Shown in pieces: positions 1 through 6,291 of a stretch of DNA of 9,213 bases. The stretch's first letter is position 1, and every line of letters starts with the position of its first letter. Position numbers and translations under genes: made by a program. Location of the stretch: NCBI GenBank assembly GCA_030691805.1, contig JAUYDP010000030.1, positions 1 through 9,213 of the forward strand, read 5' to 3'. Source of the DNA: Dehalococcoidia bacterium (GTDB lineage: Bacteria; Chloroflexota; Dehalococcoidia; JAUYDP01). Below the pieces are notes generated by a model. That model was not told where the DNA came from. It did not search any database and saw only the letters and a program-made list of their open reading frames with translations.

Positions 1-1032
1 CCGCAGAGTATCCTTGTTGGCGTAGCCGTTTGGATTAAACCCGACCATGGTCTTTTCCTTTAGCATCATCTCATAGATAGCTTTATCTTTGACGGGTGTA
101 TACTTTGATATCGTTGCTATTAGCTCGTCCACGCCCTTGCCACTAATGACCGTATCCAAATAGCTCCGAATCCCCTTGACATAGGCTACCATCCACCGGT
201 TAGCCACGTCCCTGTTCTCCAGGAACTGGGGCGAAGCCAGGACTATTGACGCCTGAAAGCCAGGCCGGTACTCTGACACCGCCTTCAAGCGAACGGCCAG
301 CCCTTTAGCCAGCGTCTGGCTAAGAAGAGGCTCCATCTGGAAAGCTGCATCGATGCTGTTGTTGGCGTAGGCCGCAACGGTATCGGGCATTGCCAGGGGG
401 ATGAAGTCGATGTCTTTGAGGGTTAGCTTGGCTTCGGAGAGTAGCGGGGCGAAATAGCGGGACATAGTCTGGACGGCTGTGACCGCCACCTTCTTACCCT
501 TCAGATCGGCAATGGAGCGTATCTTCCCTTGATCAAAGAGGTCCTTACGGACGGTGATGGCCTGCCAGCTAAAGCCTGGGTAACTGGCGCCCCCATCGGC
601 GATGACCTTGACGGGAAACCCGCGTTGAACGGCGTTGGCAACGCTTGCAGCCCATCCCCCAGTGCCGAAATCAAGGTCTCCTTTGGCAAGCACGGGCATC
701 TGGTCCGAGAGGGAAACAATCGTGATCTGCTCCAAGCTAATGCCCTGTTCTTTGAAGTAGCCTTTATCGAGGGCCACGTATATAGGCGCTTCGCTTAGGG
801 GTGCGGGCGAGCCCCACTTGAGGGTCACAGGCTTAGGGGTAGGCGCGGCTGGTGCCGGAGTCGGCGTGGCCGCAGCCTGGGCTGAGGCGGGGGTCGCCGC
901 CTTGAGTGCCGGCGTGAGGGCGGCGGTTGGCGCCTGGGTAGGAGCGGGAGGCGCTGCTTGAGGGGCACAGCCGCTGACGGCCAGCAAGGCCAGGACTACC
1001 AGGGTTGGAACCAGTGGGCGTCTCTTCACCAT
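1..1032 (-). CDS. ABC transporter substrate-binding lipoprotein, NMT1/SsuA-like (3' end beyond window)
   Basis: Predicted periplasmic or cell-surface lipoprotein that captures a small organic ligand for an ABC importer; 344 codons are visible and the C-terminus lies off the left edge. The N-terminus is a lipoprotein signal: MVKRR, a hydrophobic stretch, then lipobox VSG|C with Cys22. An Ala/Pro/Thr-rich linker (residues 23-68) follows. The binding domain opens with LKWGSPAPLSEAPIYVALDKG and continues with GYFKEQGI, DLDFGTGG and IADLKGKKVAV, as in the NMT1/THI5 and SsuA/TauA families. Two in-frame ATGs are close together (1038 and 1032). I chose 1032 because the Shine-Dalgarno GGAGGAG (1041-1047) is then 8 bases away rather than 2. 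The ligand (sulfonate, nitrate, pyrimidine precursor, aromatic acid) cannot be told from sequence. No permease or ATPase gene is in the window; they may lie to the left. Confidence 0.9.
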   Translation of the reverse strand, partial: MVKRRPLVPTLVVLALLAVSGCAPQAAPPAPTQAPTAALTPALKAATPASAQAAATPTPAPAAPTPKPVTLKWGSPAPLSEAPIYVALDKGYFKEQGISLEQITIVSLSDQMPVLAKGDLDFGTGGWAASVANAVQRGFPVKVIADGGASYPGFSWQAITVRKDLFDQGKIRSIADLKGKKVAVTAVQTMSRYFAPLLSEAKLTLKDIDFIPLAMPDTVAAYANNSIDAAFQMEPLLSQTLAKGLAVRLKAVSEYRPGFQASIVLASPQFLENRDVANRWMVAYVKGIRSYLDTVISGKGVDELIATISKYTPVKDKAIYEMMLKEKTMVGFNPNGYANKDTLR

Positions 1033-1054
1033 CCGCATTGCTCCTCCATCCTTT

Positions 1055-1075
1055 AGTAACATTGGCCTTGTTACT
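1055..1075. promoter_or_regulatory. Perfect 7-bp dyad AGTAACA-N7-TGTTACT, candidate operator
   Basis: AGTAACA (1055-1061) and TGTTACT (1069-1075) form a perfect inverted repeat with a 7-base centre, giving a 21-bp symmetric site. It lies 7 bases upstream of the Shine-Dalgarno of the substrate-binding-protein gene, where a repressor dimer could bind in the leader or promoter. No good -10/-35 pair was found around it, so the operator role is inferred from symmetry and position only. Confidence 0.4.
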
Positions 1076-1109
1076 CGACTTCAAACAGTAGAATGACCGT
1101 AGACTAGCA

Positions 1110-1437
1110 TTTAGTAATCGCTTTGTCAAACGCTTGCTTCACCTCCCGAGTACTGGTGACCGCCACGCCCTTGGCTAATGATCTGTGGCGTGTAGCTCCG
1201 AGCCGTCCGTGCTGAAGACGGTGTCCGCCACCAACCCGGCCTTGAGCAGTTCCCTCACCTATCCATTGAAGATGCTCTCGGACTCCTCCTCCGTCAGACG
1301 CTCCAGGGCATCGGCTACGGTGTTCTTTTGGATGGGACGTATCAGACGTTTCCCCCGCCGCCAAAAGCCCTCTTCTATCTTCTCAGCAGTATAGCCTATC
1401 CGACGCAATAGCCCGGTATCCCGGAAGAGATGAGGTG
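1110..1437 (-). pseudogene. Decayed IS4-like DDE transposase, N-terminal remnant
   Basis: Reading leftwards from about 1437, the minus strand encodes HLFRDTGLLRRIGYTAEKI, then EEGFWRRG, NTVADALERLTEEESESIF and, after an in-frame TAG at 1259-1261, VRELLKAGLVADTVFSTDG and SELHATD. This matches the N-terminal pattern of DDE transposases I recall from the IS4/ISNCY group: FRD..LL...G, then DTLA, a FN..V..L..AG stretch and DGTDLETT. A second stop follows the ATD motif, and the match resumes in another frame as KGVAVTSTREVKQ. So there are at least one nonsense and one frameshift lesion, and most of the catalytic domain is missing. The remnant starts directly after the stop codon of the amidohydrolase gene. 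No terminal inverted repeats or target-site duplication were recognised. The family assignment is from memory of motifs, and exact ends are approximate. Confidence 0.6.
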
Positions 1438-1445
1438 AAGCCTTT

Positions 1446-3245
1446 CTACCGGGGCGCAAACTTCTGCGACGGGTACACGATCTCCCGCTTCCGCGCATCG
1501 TACAGGCCGGAGGTAGACAAGCGCAGGGTGGGAAGGGTGGCCAGGGAGAGGAAGTCCATGATGATGTGAGGGTCGGAATGCATGAAGTTACGAGCCTTGA
1601 TATAATCCGTCAGTTCTTGCATGCGCCGAGCTATCTCTTCCACAGGCTCGGGAGAGAAGATGCCCGCAACGGGTAGGGGAAACTCGAACTCCACCTTGCC
1701 GTGGTCAACCACCACCAGTGCGCCCCCCAGGTCCATAACCCGGTTGACGGCCATAGCCATGTCCTCGTCGCTTGATCCCAGGACCATGACCTCCCGCAAA
1801 ATATTATTGCTGCTGGCCAGGGCGCCGATAGCCGCGCCAAAGCCGAGAATAAAAGCGTTGGTCACTCGCCCTCCCTTGCCGTCCAGTAGGGCGACCTTGA
1901 GAATGTCTTGGGATGGGTCACATTGGATATGGCCGTCAACCACCGATAGCCGGAGGTCTGCACGGCGGTTAATCACCAGGTTCAGCATCTCGATAACCGG
2001 GAACTCCACGTCGCTACCCTCGGCGGGAATGCAGAAAAGCTCTGGCCCTACCAAACCGAAGGTCCGCTTCGTCTCCAGGCACCGATTATGCGCATAGCCT
2101 GAGAAATCTATGGAAGGAAACTCCACCACCAGATCGCCCTTCTCAGCCACTATCCGGCCGCTGGCAATGACCCGCTCCGGGGTGGGATGCCGCAGGTCCT
2201 TGATGAAGAGGATATCGGCATAGCGCCGGGGAGCGATGCCTCCCAGGACACCGTCCAGGCCCAGGTAGGTGGCAGGATTGATGGTAGCCATCTGGATGGC
2301 CGTAACCGGGTCCAGGCCGCAGCGGATAGCCTCTTTCAAGGTATAATCCATATACCCCAGCTTGACCACATCCATAGCGTAAAGGGAATCAGGCGTGAGC
2401 ATGAGACGTCCGGTGTAGGCGCCGTGCTCTGAAATGACTTTAGACACCACCTCCATGTCCTGGCGAATACTGCCGTGACGCAAGGGCACCCAGAGGCCCA
2501 GGCGGAGGCGATCCAATACCTGTTGGACGGTAATCGGCTCATGACAATCGGTCAGGCCGGCCGATACCAGGGAATTAAGCTGGTCGAAGCTGGCTCCTGG
2601 GGTATGGCCCTCGACCTTCTTGCCCCGGCTGCGGGCCAACTGGAATTTCCGAAGAAGTAGGGGATCGGCGTCCAGGCCCAAAAGCCAGCAGGTGACCTCT
2701 GAAAGACCCAGAACGCGGGGGTGGTCCAGGATGCGCCCCAGGGTCTCCAGGTCGTAGAGCTCTGTCTCCTCCAGCATGGGATATGCCTGGGTCTCGGCCC
2801 GGACGGCGGTGAAGAATTTCAACGGCAGGGCCGATAACTCGTCAATAACCCGAAGGAAATCGTCGGCCTCGAAGATCGCGGATAGATAAAAGGAGTCCGA
2901 AAACCCGGCGGTCAGGCCGGTCGGAAGTATCTTCGCCATGAAGTTCTGGGGCAGGTACATGAGGTCGGAATGCCAGTGAACGTCTACGTATCCCGGCGCC
3001 AGGTAGAAGCCGCTGGCATCAATTACCTGGGTCTCTGCCCCTACCATCCGGTCCTGGGTCCCAACATAGGCGATACGGCTGCCGTAGACGGCGATATTCG
3101 CGGGGAGCACCTCGCCGGAGTAGACGTTTACGGTCTTGCCGTTGGCGATGTAGATATGGGCGGGCCGCAGTCCCTGGGCCACCTGAATCAGGGCTTGAGT
3201 CTCCTCAAGTGAGGGTTCCAGGCCCTCTCTCTTAACTTCTAGCAT
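1446..3245 (-). CDS. Adenine deaminase (AdeC)-family amidohydrolase, divergent
   Basis: Cytosolic metal-dependent amidohydrolase of the adenine deaminase family, 599 residues, full length for the family. Seen in order (numbering from ATG 3245): an N-terminal beta-sandwich strand (VNVYSGEVLPANIAVYGSRI); APGYVDVHWH with the HxH metal pair (His90, His92); GLSE (Glu183); EGHTPG (His214); CHEP (His235, Glu236); an Asp in LTPDS (286); ATINPATYLGL and IAPRRYADI; then the AdeC C-terminal domain with AMAVNRVMDLGGALVVV and PLPVAGI. The HIESS, DPHE and HDSHN signatures that I recall as typical of adenine deaminases are replaced (SDL, DSFY, NNIL), so adenine may not be the substrate. ATG 3245 is preferred because its N-terminus fits the family; a TTG 17 codons upstream (3296) overlaps a hairpin. 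The Shine-Dalgarno is weak. A transposase remnant abuts the 3' end. Confidence 0.85.
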   Translation of the reverse strand: MLEVKREGLEPSLEETQALIQVAQGLRPAHIYIANGKTVNVYSGEVLPANIAVYGSRIAYVGTQDRMVGAETQVIDASGFYLAPGYVDVHWHSDLMYLPQNFMAKILPTGLTAGFSDSFYLSAIFEADDFLRVIDELSALPLKFFTAVRAETQAYPMLEETELYDLETLGRILDHPRVLGLSEVTCWLLGLDADPLLLRKFQLARSRGKKVEGHTPGASFDQLNSLVSAGLTDCHEPITVQQVLDRLRLGLWVPLRHGSIRQDMEVVSKVISEHGAYTGRLMLTPDSLYAMDVVKLGYMDYTLKEAIRCGLDPVTAIQMATINPATYLGLDGVLGGIAPRRYADILFIKDLRHPTPERVIASGRIVAEKGDLVVEFPSIDFSGYAHNRCLETKRTFGLVGPELFCIPAEGSDVEFPVIEMLNLVINRRADLRLSVVDGHIQCDPSQDILKVALLDGKGGRVTNAFILGFGAAIGALASSNNILREVMVLGSSDEDMAMAVNRVMDLGGALVVVDHGKVEFEFPLPVAGIFSPEPVEEIARRMQELTDYIKARNFMHSDPHIIMDFLSLATLPTLRLSTSGLYDARKREIVYPSQKFAPR

Positions 3246-3292
3246 CGTCTCTATCTTACTCAACCTCAACTTATCTCTTATTTGAGAGCATG

Positions 3293-3330
3293 ACAAGCCC
3301 CAGGGAGATAGCGGCCTCCCTGGGGCTTGT
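3293..3330 (-). terminator. Strong 15-bp hairpin, terminator-like
   Basis: Perfect inverted repeat: 15-base arms 3293-3307 and 3316-3330 (core CAAGCCCCAGGGAG / CTCCCTGGGGCTTG) with an 8-base loop. It lies 30 bases beyond the stop of the small zinc-protein gene and 47 bases before the amidohydrolase ATG, both on the minus strand. There is no T-run after the stem in either direction, so it is not a textbook intrinsic terminator. It may terminate partially or protect a 3' end. Confidence 0.55.
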
Positions 3331-3359
3331 AGCGTCTAAATGCCTGGGAGACAGAAGGA

Positions 3360-3506
3360 CTAGCGCCCGTCGCAGGCCTTGGCCTGGCTGCCTTGGAAGG
3401 CGCAAGCCTCGCAACAATATACCTTGCCACCTTTCTTGACTGGCTTATCGGTGATCTCGTCGCGGCAGTAGGCGCACTTCAACTTCTCGGTTGTTGGCTC
3501 CGCCAT
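3360..3506 (-). CDS. Small Cys-rich probable zinc-binding protein, 48 aa
   Basis: Encodes 48 residues, MAEPTTEKLKCAYCRDEITD onward, ending QAKACDGR. Six cysteines are arranged as CxxC (11, 14), CCxxC (31, 32, 35) and a late Cys45. The spacing CxxC-N16-CCxxC with a Tyr before the second cluster (VYCCEAC) looks like a treble-clef or TRASH-type metal knuckle and recalls prokaryotic metallothionein-like proteins (KYYCSEAC). Binding of Zn(II) or another soft metal is therefore likely; the cellular role is unknown and no partner is evident. The start is well supported: a G-rich Shine-Dalgarno (AGAGGGGGGG) stands 8 bases before the ATG. It appears to be its own transcription unit, with a hairpin after its stop (3293-3330) and a heptamer repeat array 80-118 bases upstream (3586-3624). 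A match to a named family is not certain. Confidence 0.75.
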   Translation of the reverse strand: MAEPTTEKLKCAYCRDEITDKPVKKGGKVYCCEACAFQGSQAKACDGR

Positions 3507-3551
3507 TTAGCTTACCCCCCCTCTACTTGCACTTACACTTAATATCTACCA

Positions 3552-3565
3552 CCGGCCAGGGCCGG
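3552..3565. other. GC-rich hairpin CCGGCC-AG-GGCCGG between activase and zinc gene
   Basis: Perfect 6-bp palindromic stem with a 2-base centre (or 5-bp stem with a 4-base loop). It lies 86 bases past the activase stop and 46 bases before the zinc-protein ATG. It could end activase transcripts or sit in the zinc-gene promoter region. No T-run follows it, so its role is undecided. Confidence 0.3.
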
Positions 3566-3585
3566 AGGTCTAACAAAGCGCCGTC

Positions 3586-3624
3586 GAAGCACAATTGAAG
3601 CACCATCGAAGCACAACGAAGCAC
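3586..3624. promoter_or_regulatory. Four direct GAAGCAC heptamers at 11/11/10-bp spacing
   Basis: GAAGCAC occurs at 3586, 3597, 3608 and 3618, separated by 4, 4 and 3 bases (ATT-type linkers differ), so all copies lie on one face of the helix. As GTGCTTC they read in the direction of the downstream zinc-protein gene (ATG at 3506). Seven-bp direct repeats with about 11-bp period are the known layout for OmpR/PhoB-type response regulators and are used here as an analogy only. No regulator gene is in the window. A simple tandem-duplication origin is also possible. Confidence 0.45.
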
Positions 3625-3651
3625 CGGTGGGGCTGGGGAAAGGTAGGGCGG

Positions 3652-4551
3652 CTACCCTCCCACCTGACATTCCAGCCCCATGGACTCCAGCATCGCTTTA
3701 ATATCTTGCACGACATCATCAGGCGGCGTTGCCAGGCCATCGAGCCGGTAGCGGCGGTCCAGGTTGGTGTATTTGCTGGTCCCGAAGCGGTGGTACGGTA
3801 ACAGGTCCAGGCGGCGCACCCCCAGTTCTTGCGCGAATCGAGCGGTGCGGCGTACGTTCTCCTCGCTGTCGTTTATGCCGGAAATCAGGGGCAGACGCAT
3901 TATCATAGAGACCCCAGCCGAGGCCACGGCCAGGGCATTGGCGAGGATACGCTTGTTGGAGACCCCAGTGGTGCGGCGGTGGGCCTCATCTTCCATATGC
4001 TTAATGTCGTAGAGGACCAGGTCAACATGCTCCAATACGAGCTGTAATGCTTTAGAGTCCGCATACCCGCATGTATCAATGGTGGTATGCAGTCCAAACT
4101 CCTGACAGCGCCGCAGGAATCCGGCCACGAACTCGGGCTGGGCCAATGGCTCGCCCCCCGACACGGTGACACCTCCGCCGGAGTTGCGATAAAAAAGGGC
4201 GTCCTTTCTGGCCTCTGCCAGCGTTTCCTCTTCCGACACCTCGCGCCCCAGCAACTCCAGGGCCCCCGGGTAGCAGGCCGGAACGCAAAGCCCGCAGTTA
4301 TCGCACTTGCCCCGGTGGATGCGAATTCCGCCGGAGTGAATGGTTATGGCGTCCCGGGGGCAGGCTTCCACGCAACGCCCGCACCGGTCGCACAGGGAAT
4401 TACGGTGGGAGACCTGCGGCTGCTGTTTCTGGGACTCCGGGTTAGAGCACCAGAGGCACCGCAACGGGCACCCCTTGACGAATACCGTGGTGCGGACTCC
4501 CGGCCCATCCTGTACGCTGTAACGCTGTATATTGAAAATTGCGCCCTTCAA
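3652..4551 (-). CDS. Glycyl-radical enzyme activating enzyme (radical SAM, PflA/HpdA type)
   Basis: Predicted cytosolic radical-SAM activase that installs the glycyl radical on a partner enzyme. From TTG 4551 it is 299 residues: KGAIFNIQRYSVQDGPGVRT, the SAM-cluster motif CxxxCxxC (Cys28, 32, 35, KGCPLRCLWC), two ferredoxin-type motifs (Cys54/57/60/64 and Cys83/86/89/93) for extra [4Fe-4S] clusters, NSGGGVTVSGGEPL with SGGEP for SAM binding, and LPYHRFGTSKY near the end. The two-cluster insert is typical of activases for HpdB-, BssA- and glycerol/choline-lyase-type enzymes rather than classic PflA. Starts available are TTG only. TTG 4551 gives the conserved MKG-IFNIQR N-terminus and has AGGGG upstream; TTG 4569 would add six residues. 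A TATAAT box at 4636-4641 suggests a dedicated promoter. No glycyl-radical enzyme is present in the window, so its partner is unknown. Confidence 0.9.
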   Translation of the reverse strand: MKGAIFNIQRYSVQDGPGVRTTVFVKGCPLRCLWCSNPESQKQQPQVSHRNSLCDRCGRCVEACPRDAITIHSGGIRIHRGKCDNCGLCVPACYPGALELLGREVSEEETLAEARKDALFYRNSGGGVTVSGGEPLAQPEFVAGFLRRCQEFGLHTTIDTCGYADSKALQLVLEHVDLVLYDIKHMEDEAHRRTTGVSNKRILANALAVASAGVSMIMRLPLISGINDSEENVRRTARFAQELGVRRLDLLPYHRFGTSKYTNLDRRYRLDGLATPPDDVVQDIKAMLESMGLECQVGG

Positions 4552-4591
4552 CCCTACCCCTACTTTCAACCTGTATCGGAGTCCCTGGCAT

Positions 4592-4641
4592 CTCGCCTTT
4601 CAAACTTATGGCGAGTTAGGGCTCTTGTTTCCTATATTATA
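4592..4641 (-). promoter_or_regulatory. Candidate activase promoter (-10 TATAAT) and leader hairpin
   Basis: On the minus strand TATAAT (4641-4636) is a consensus -10 box, about 85 bases before the TTG start. I find no convincing -35 at 16-18 bases. Inside the resulting leader, CTCGCC (4592-4597) and GGCGAG (4610-4615) form a 6-bp hairpin with a 12-base loop. The region also separates this gene from the MFS gene stop at 4676, which suggests independent transcription. Confidence 0.4.
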
Positions 4642-4675
4642 TCTTGTCCAATGTTTCCCGCGCCAGTCGGCAGGA

Positions 4676-5560
4676 TTACCAACTCAGGTCCAACCGGCCA
4701 AGCCGGGTTGTCAGCAAGGCAATGAAGCCCGCCAGCGCCACAACTGCGATCATGAAGAACGTCGAGGCGAGACCGGCCACGTCCGCCACATATCCCCCAA
4801 CCACCGAAAGTACCGTCATGGAGATGATCCCAGCGGTGTTAACAAATCCCAGAGCAATCCCCCTGGTTGATGGCTCGGACGCTCTGGTGACCAGCGCAAC
4901 CGAGACCGATAACGAACGGTTGGCCACGCCCAGACACACCAGCGCCAATACCAGCAACGGCCCTGGTGGGACAAACGGGAAGAGGACAAGCAGCAACACA
5001 TCACCCGCCAAAGCCGCCATCACCACTGTCCTCCACCCAAGCCGGTCGGAAAGCTCTCCCATCAACGGAGCGGATGGTATGGCTACCAGGGCCGCCAGGC
5101 TTAGATAGGCGGCCGCCTCGAAGACTGGAAGGCCCCAATTACGGACCAGATACACCGGTACAAAGATGATCTCAAAGTTGGTGAAGACGATCAGCGAATA
5201 GATTAGGGTGACCTTTAGCATCTGCCGGTCGCGCAGCAGTCTTCGCCATATAACGTCTAAAACCGATACTGCGGCCGGCGCCGGTGATGGTGATGAGGAT
5301 GGCCCCTTTAAGAAGAAAAACAGTATAGCAGCGACCACCGCCGCCAGAGACAGGGGCAGGAAGGCAAATCGCCATCCCACCGAAATGGTGATCACCCCGG
5401 CCAGGAGAGGAATGGCAAAGCGACCCGCCGAGCCTCCCGCATAATGCAGGCCAATGGCCCTGCCCCGCTCCGAGGGGGCAAAAGCCTCTGCTAGAAGTGA
5501 GTTCCCCGCCACAAAGTACGCTCCAAAGGCGAAACCGGTGGCGAGCCTGAGTCCAATCAA
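4676..5560 (-). CDS. MFS transporter, C-terminal part (frameshifted from upstream half)
   Basis: Encodes about ten of the twelve membrane segments of a major facilitator superfamily permease. It starts as IGLRLATGFAFGAYFVAGNS, with SERGRAIGLHYAGGSAG, a central cytoplasmic loop rich in Ser/Pro around KGPSSSPSPAPA, and a second motif-A-like loop GELSDRLGWR between predicted helices 8 and 9. It ends in GFIALLTTRLGRLDLSW. The nominal TTG start (5560) has no proper Shine-Dalgarno. The same frame reads upstream of it as GLAPTYWSL, a normal continuation of the protein, so this is the downstream half of the gene whose 5' part is at 5557-5880. Restoring one C in the C4 run at 5585-5588 joins both halves into a protein of about 400 residues. 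Substrate unknown. Confidence 0.8.
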   Translation of the reverse strand: MIGLRLATGFAFGAYFVAGNSLLAEAFAPSERGRAIGLHYAGGSAGRFAIPLLAGVITISVGWRFAFLPLSLAAVVAAILFFFLKGPSSSPSPAPAAVSVLDVIWRRLLRDRQMLKVTLIYSLIVFTNFEIIFVPVYLVRNWGLPVFEAAAYLSLAALVAIPSAPLMGELSDRLGWRTVVMAALAGDVLLLVLFPFVPPGPLLVLALVCLGVANRSLSVSVALVTRASEPSTRGIALGFVNTAGIISMTVLSVVGGYVADVAGLASTFFMIAVVALAGFIALLTTRLGRLDLSW

Positions 5561-5880
5561 CGACCAATATGTCGGAGCAAGGCCGGGGCAGCGCTGGCGA
5601 TGACAAACCAGGCAAGTCCAACCAGGATAGTCCGTGGCTTTCCATATCTGTCGCTGAAATAACCACCCAGCAGAAGCAGGGCGGCGTGTCCCCAGTCGTA
5701 GCTGGCTGCCACCAACCCCAACACGGTGTAGCTCAGACCGAAATCCGACTGTATAGCCGGTAGAAGGACATTGATAATGTCCCTGCTTCCCTGAAAAGTG
5801 AATATAGCCATGCCGCAGGAGACCAGAAGATAGGCCTTGCCCGACAGAAAGGCCCGAACCGTTGCCGTAACCTGCGACAC
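5557..5880 (-). CDS. MFS transporter, N-terminal part (ends early by frameshift)
   Basis: First two to three membrane segments of the same MFS permease. The start is GTG 5880, supported by a strong Shine-Dalgarno AAGGAGA five bases upstream. The protein reads MSQVTATVRAFLSGKAYLLV, then NVLLPAIQSDFGLSYTVLGL and the conserved motif A loop GGYFSDRYGKPR (residues 72-83) between helices 2 and 3. It then drifts out of frame after FVIASAAP and stops as ALLRHIGR. It overlaps the downstream half by the sequence TTGA. In family members the segment after helix 3 continues as the other frame does here (GLAPTYWSLIGLRLATG). Either the gene is a recent pseudogene, or the reading has a homopolymer error; programmed frameshifting is less likely. 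A -10 box is visible at 6020-6025. Confidence 0.8.
   Translation of the reverse strand: MSQVTATVRAFLSGKAYLLVSCGMAIFTFQGSRDIINVLLPAIQSDFGLSYTVLGLVAASYDWGHAALLLLGGYFSDRYGKPRTILVGLAWFVIASAAPALLRHIGR
5585..5588 (-). other. Frameshift site in the MFS gene (C4 run on the coding strand)
   Basis: The coding strand reads GCT GCC CCG GCC TTG. With one more C it reads GCT GCC CCC GGC CTT GCT CCG ACA, giving AAPGLAPT and continuing into the C-terminal half. A single-base loss in a C run is the simplest explanation of the split. Confidence 0.6.
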
Positions 5881-6019
5881 TTCTTTCTCCTTCGTAACGC
5901 CAATCGCGGTGGCCTTAATACCTTACGACTGAAATCCTGCGCGAACCGCGCATGAATTCTCGCTCAACCGTGACCAGCGTTTTGGTTCCGGCTATGCCGG
6001 GTTAGGAATAACGTGTTGC

Positions 6020-6025
6020 ATTATA
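6020..6025 (-). promoter_or_regulatory. Candidate -10 box of the MFS gene
   Basis: TATAAT on the minus strand, 140 bases before the GTG start. The best -35 (TTGTAT) is only 14 bases away, so the promoter is weak or the -35 is replaced by an activator. Support rests on the perfect -10 and its position. Confidence 0.35.
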
Positions 6026-6088
6026 TCACGGCTATACCTATACAAGCGCGATCGCGCGGCGCTATATCAAAAATAAGACAAACGCCTA

Positions 6089-6114
6089 CCTGGGAGCGCC
6101 GGCGTCCCGCCGGC
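6089..6114. repeat. Dispersed repeat CCTGGGAGCGCCG with GCCGGCG hairpin, copy 1
   Basis: CCTGGGAGCGCCG is followed by a stem GCCGGCG-TCC-CGCCGGC (6098-6114). A second copy lies in the opposite orientation at 6292-6325. The outer 13 bases are identical. Confidence 0.55.
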
Positions 6115-6130
6115 AATAGTTGGGGGAAAT

Positions 6131-6159
6131 GTAGGGGCGGGTTTGAAACCCGCCCCTAC
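6131..6159. repeat. Perfect palindromic GTAGGGGC repeat, 14+1+14
   Basis: GTAGGGGCGGGTTT (6131-6144), a single G, then AAACCCGCCCCTAC (6146-6159). The outer GTAGGGGC/GCCCCTAC recurs at 8365-8389 and 8425-8450 with different, still self-complementary, inner stems. This is a REP-like dispersed element; no RAYT-type transposase is in the window. Confidence 0.7.
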
Positions 6160-6291
6160 GCCCCTCTAAAGCATTTAGCTTTACCATAGAACGGTGAGTT
6201 CCCAGAGCGTTAAAAGGAGAATTCCTGCTCGGTCTCTACCAACTCTTTCATGAGCGACGTTTCCAGGGATTGCCCATTGGGCTTGTTGGCC

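Noticed and set aside
1621..2097. 158-residue plus-strand frame opposite the amidohydrolase
   Set aside because: Low-complexity antisense frame rich in Ser, Arg and Thr, with no domain and a clear gene on the opposite strand.
4087..4725. 212-residue plus-strand frame opposite the activase gene
   Set aside because: Shadow of the activase on the other strand; the minus-strand frame has all the radical-SAM and ferredoxin motifs.
5557..5590. Programmed ribosomal frameshift in the MFS gene
   Set aside because: No slippery heptamer, stimulatory stem or internal Shine-Dalgarno was recognised; a simple C-run indel explains it better.
5172..5666. 164-residue minus-strand frame overlapping the MFS gene in a third frame
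   Set aside because: Out-of-frame shadow of the transporter; it lacks a regular membrane-segment pattern and a ribosome site.
6046..6057. GCGCGATCGCGC as evidence of a cyanobacterial HIP1 genome
   Set aside because: One GCGATCGC site in 9.2 kb is far from the density seen in cyanobacteria, and the gene content does not suggest one.
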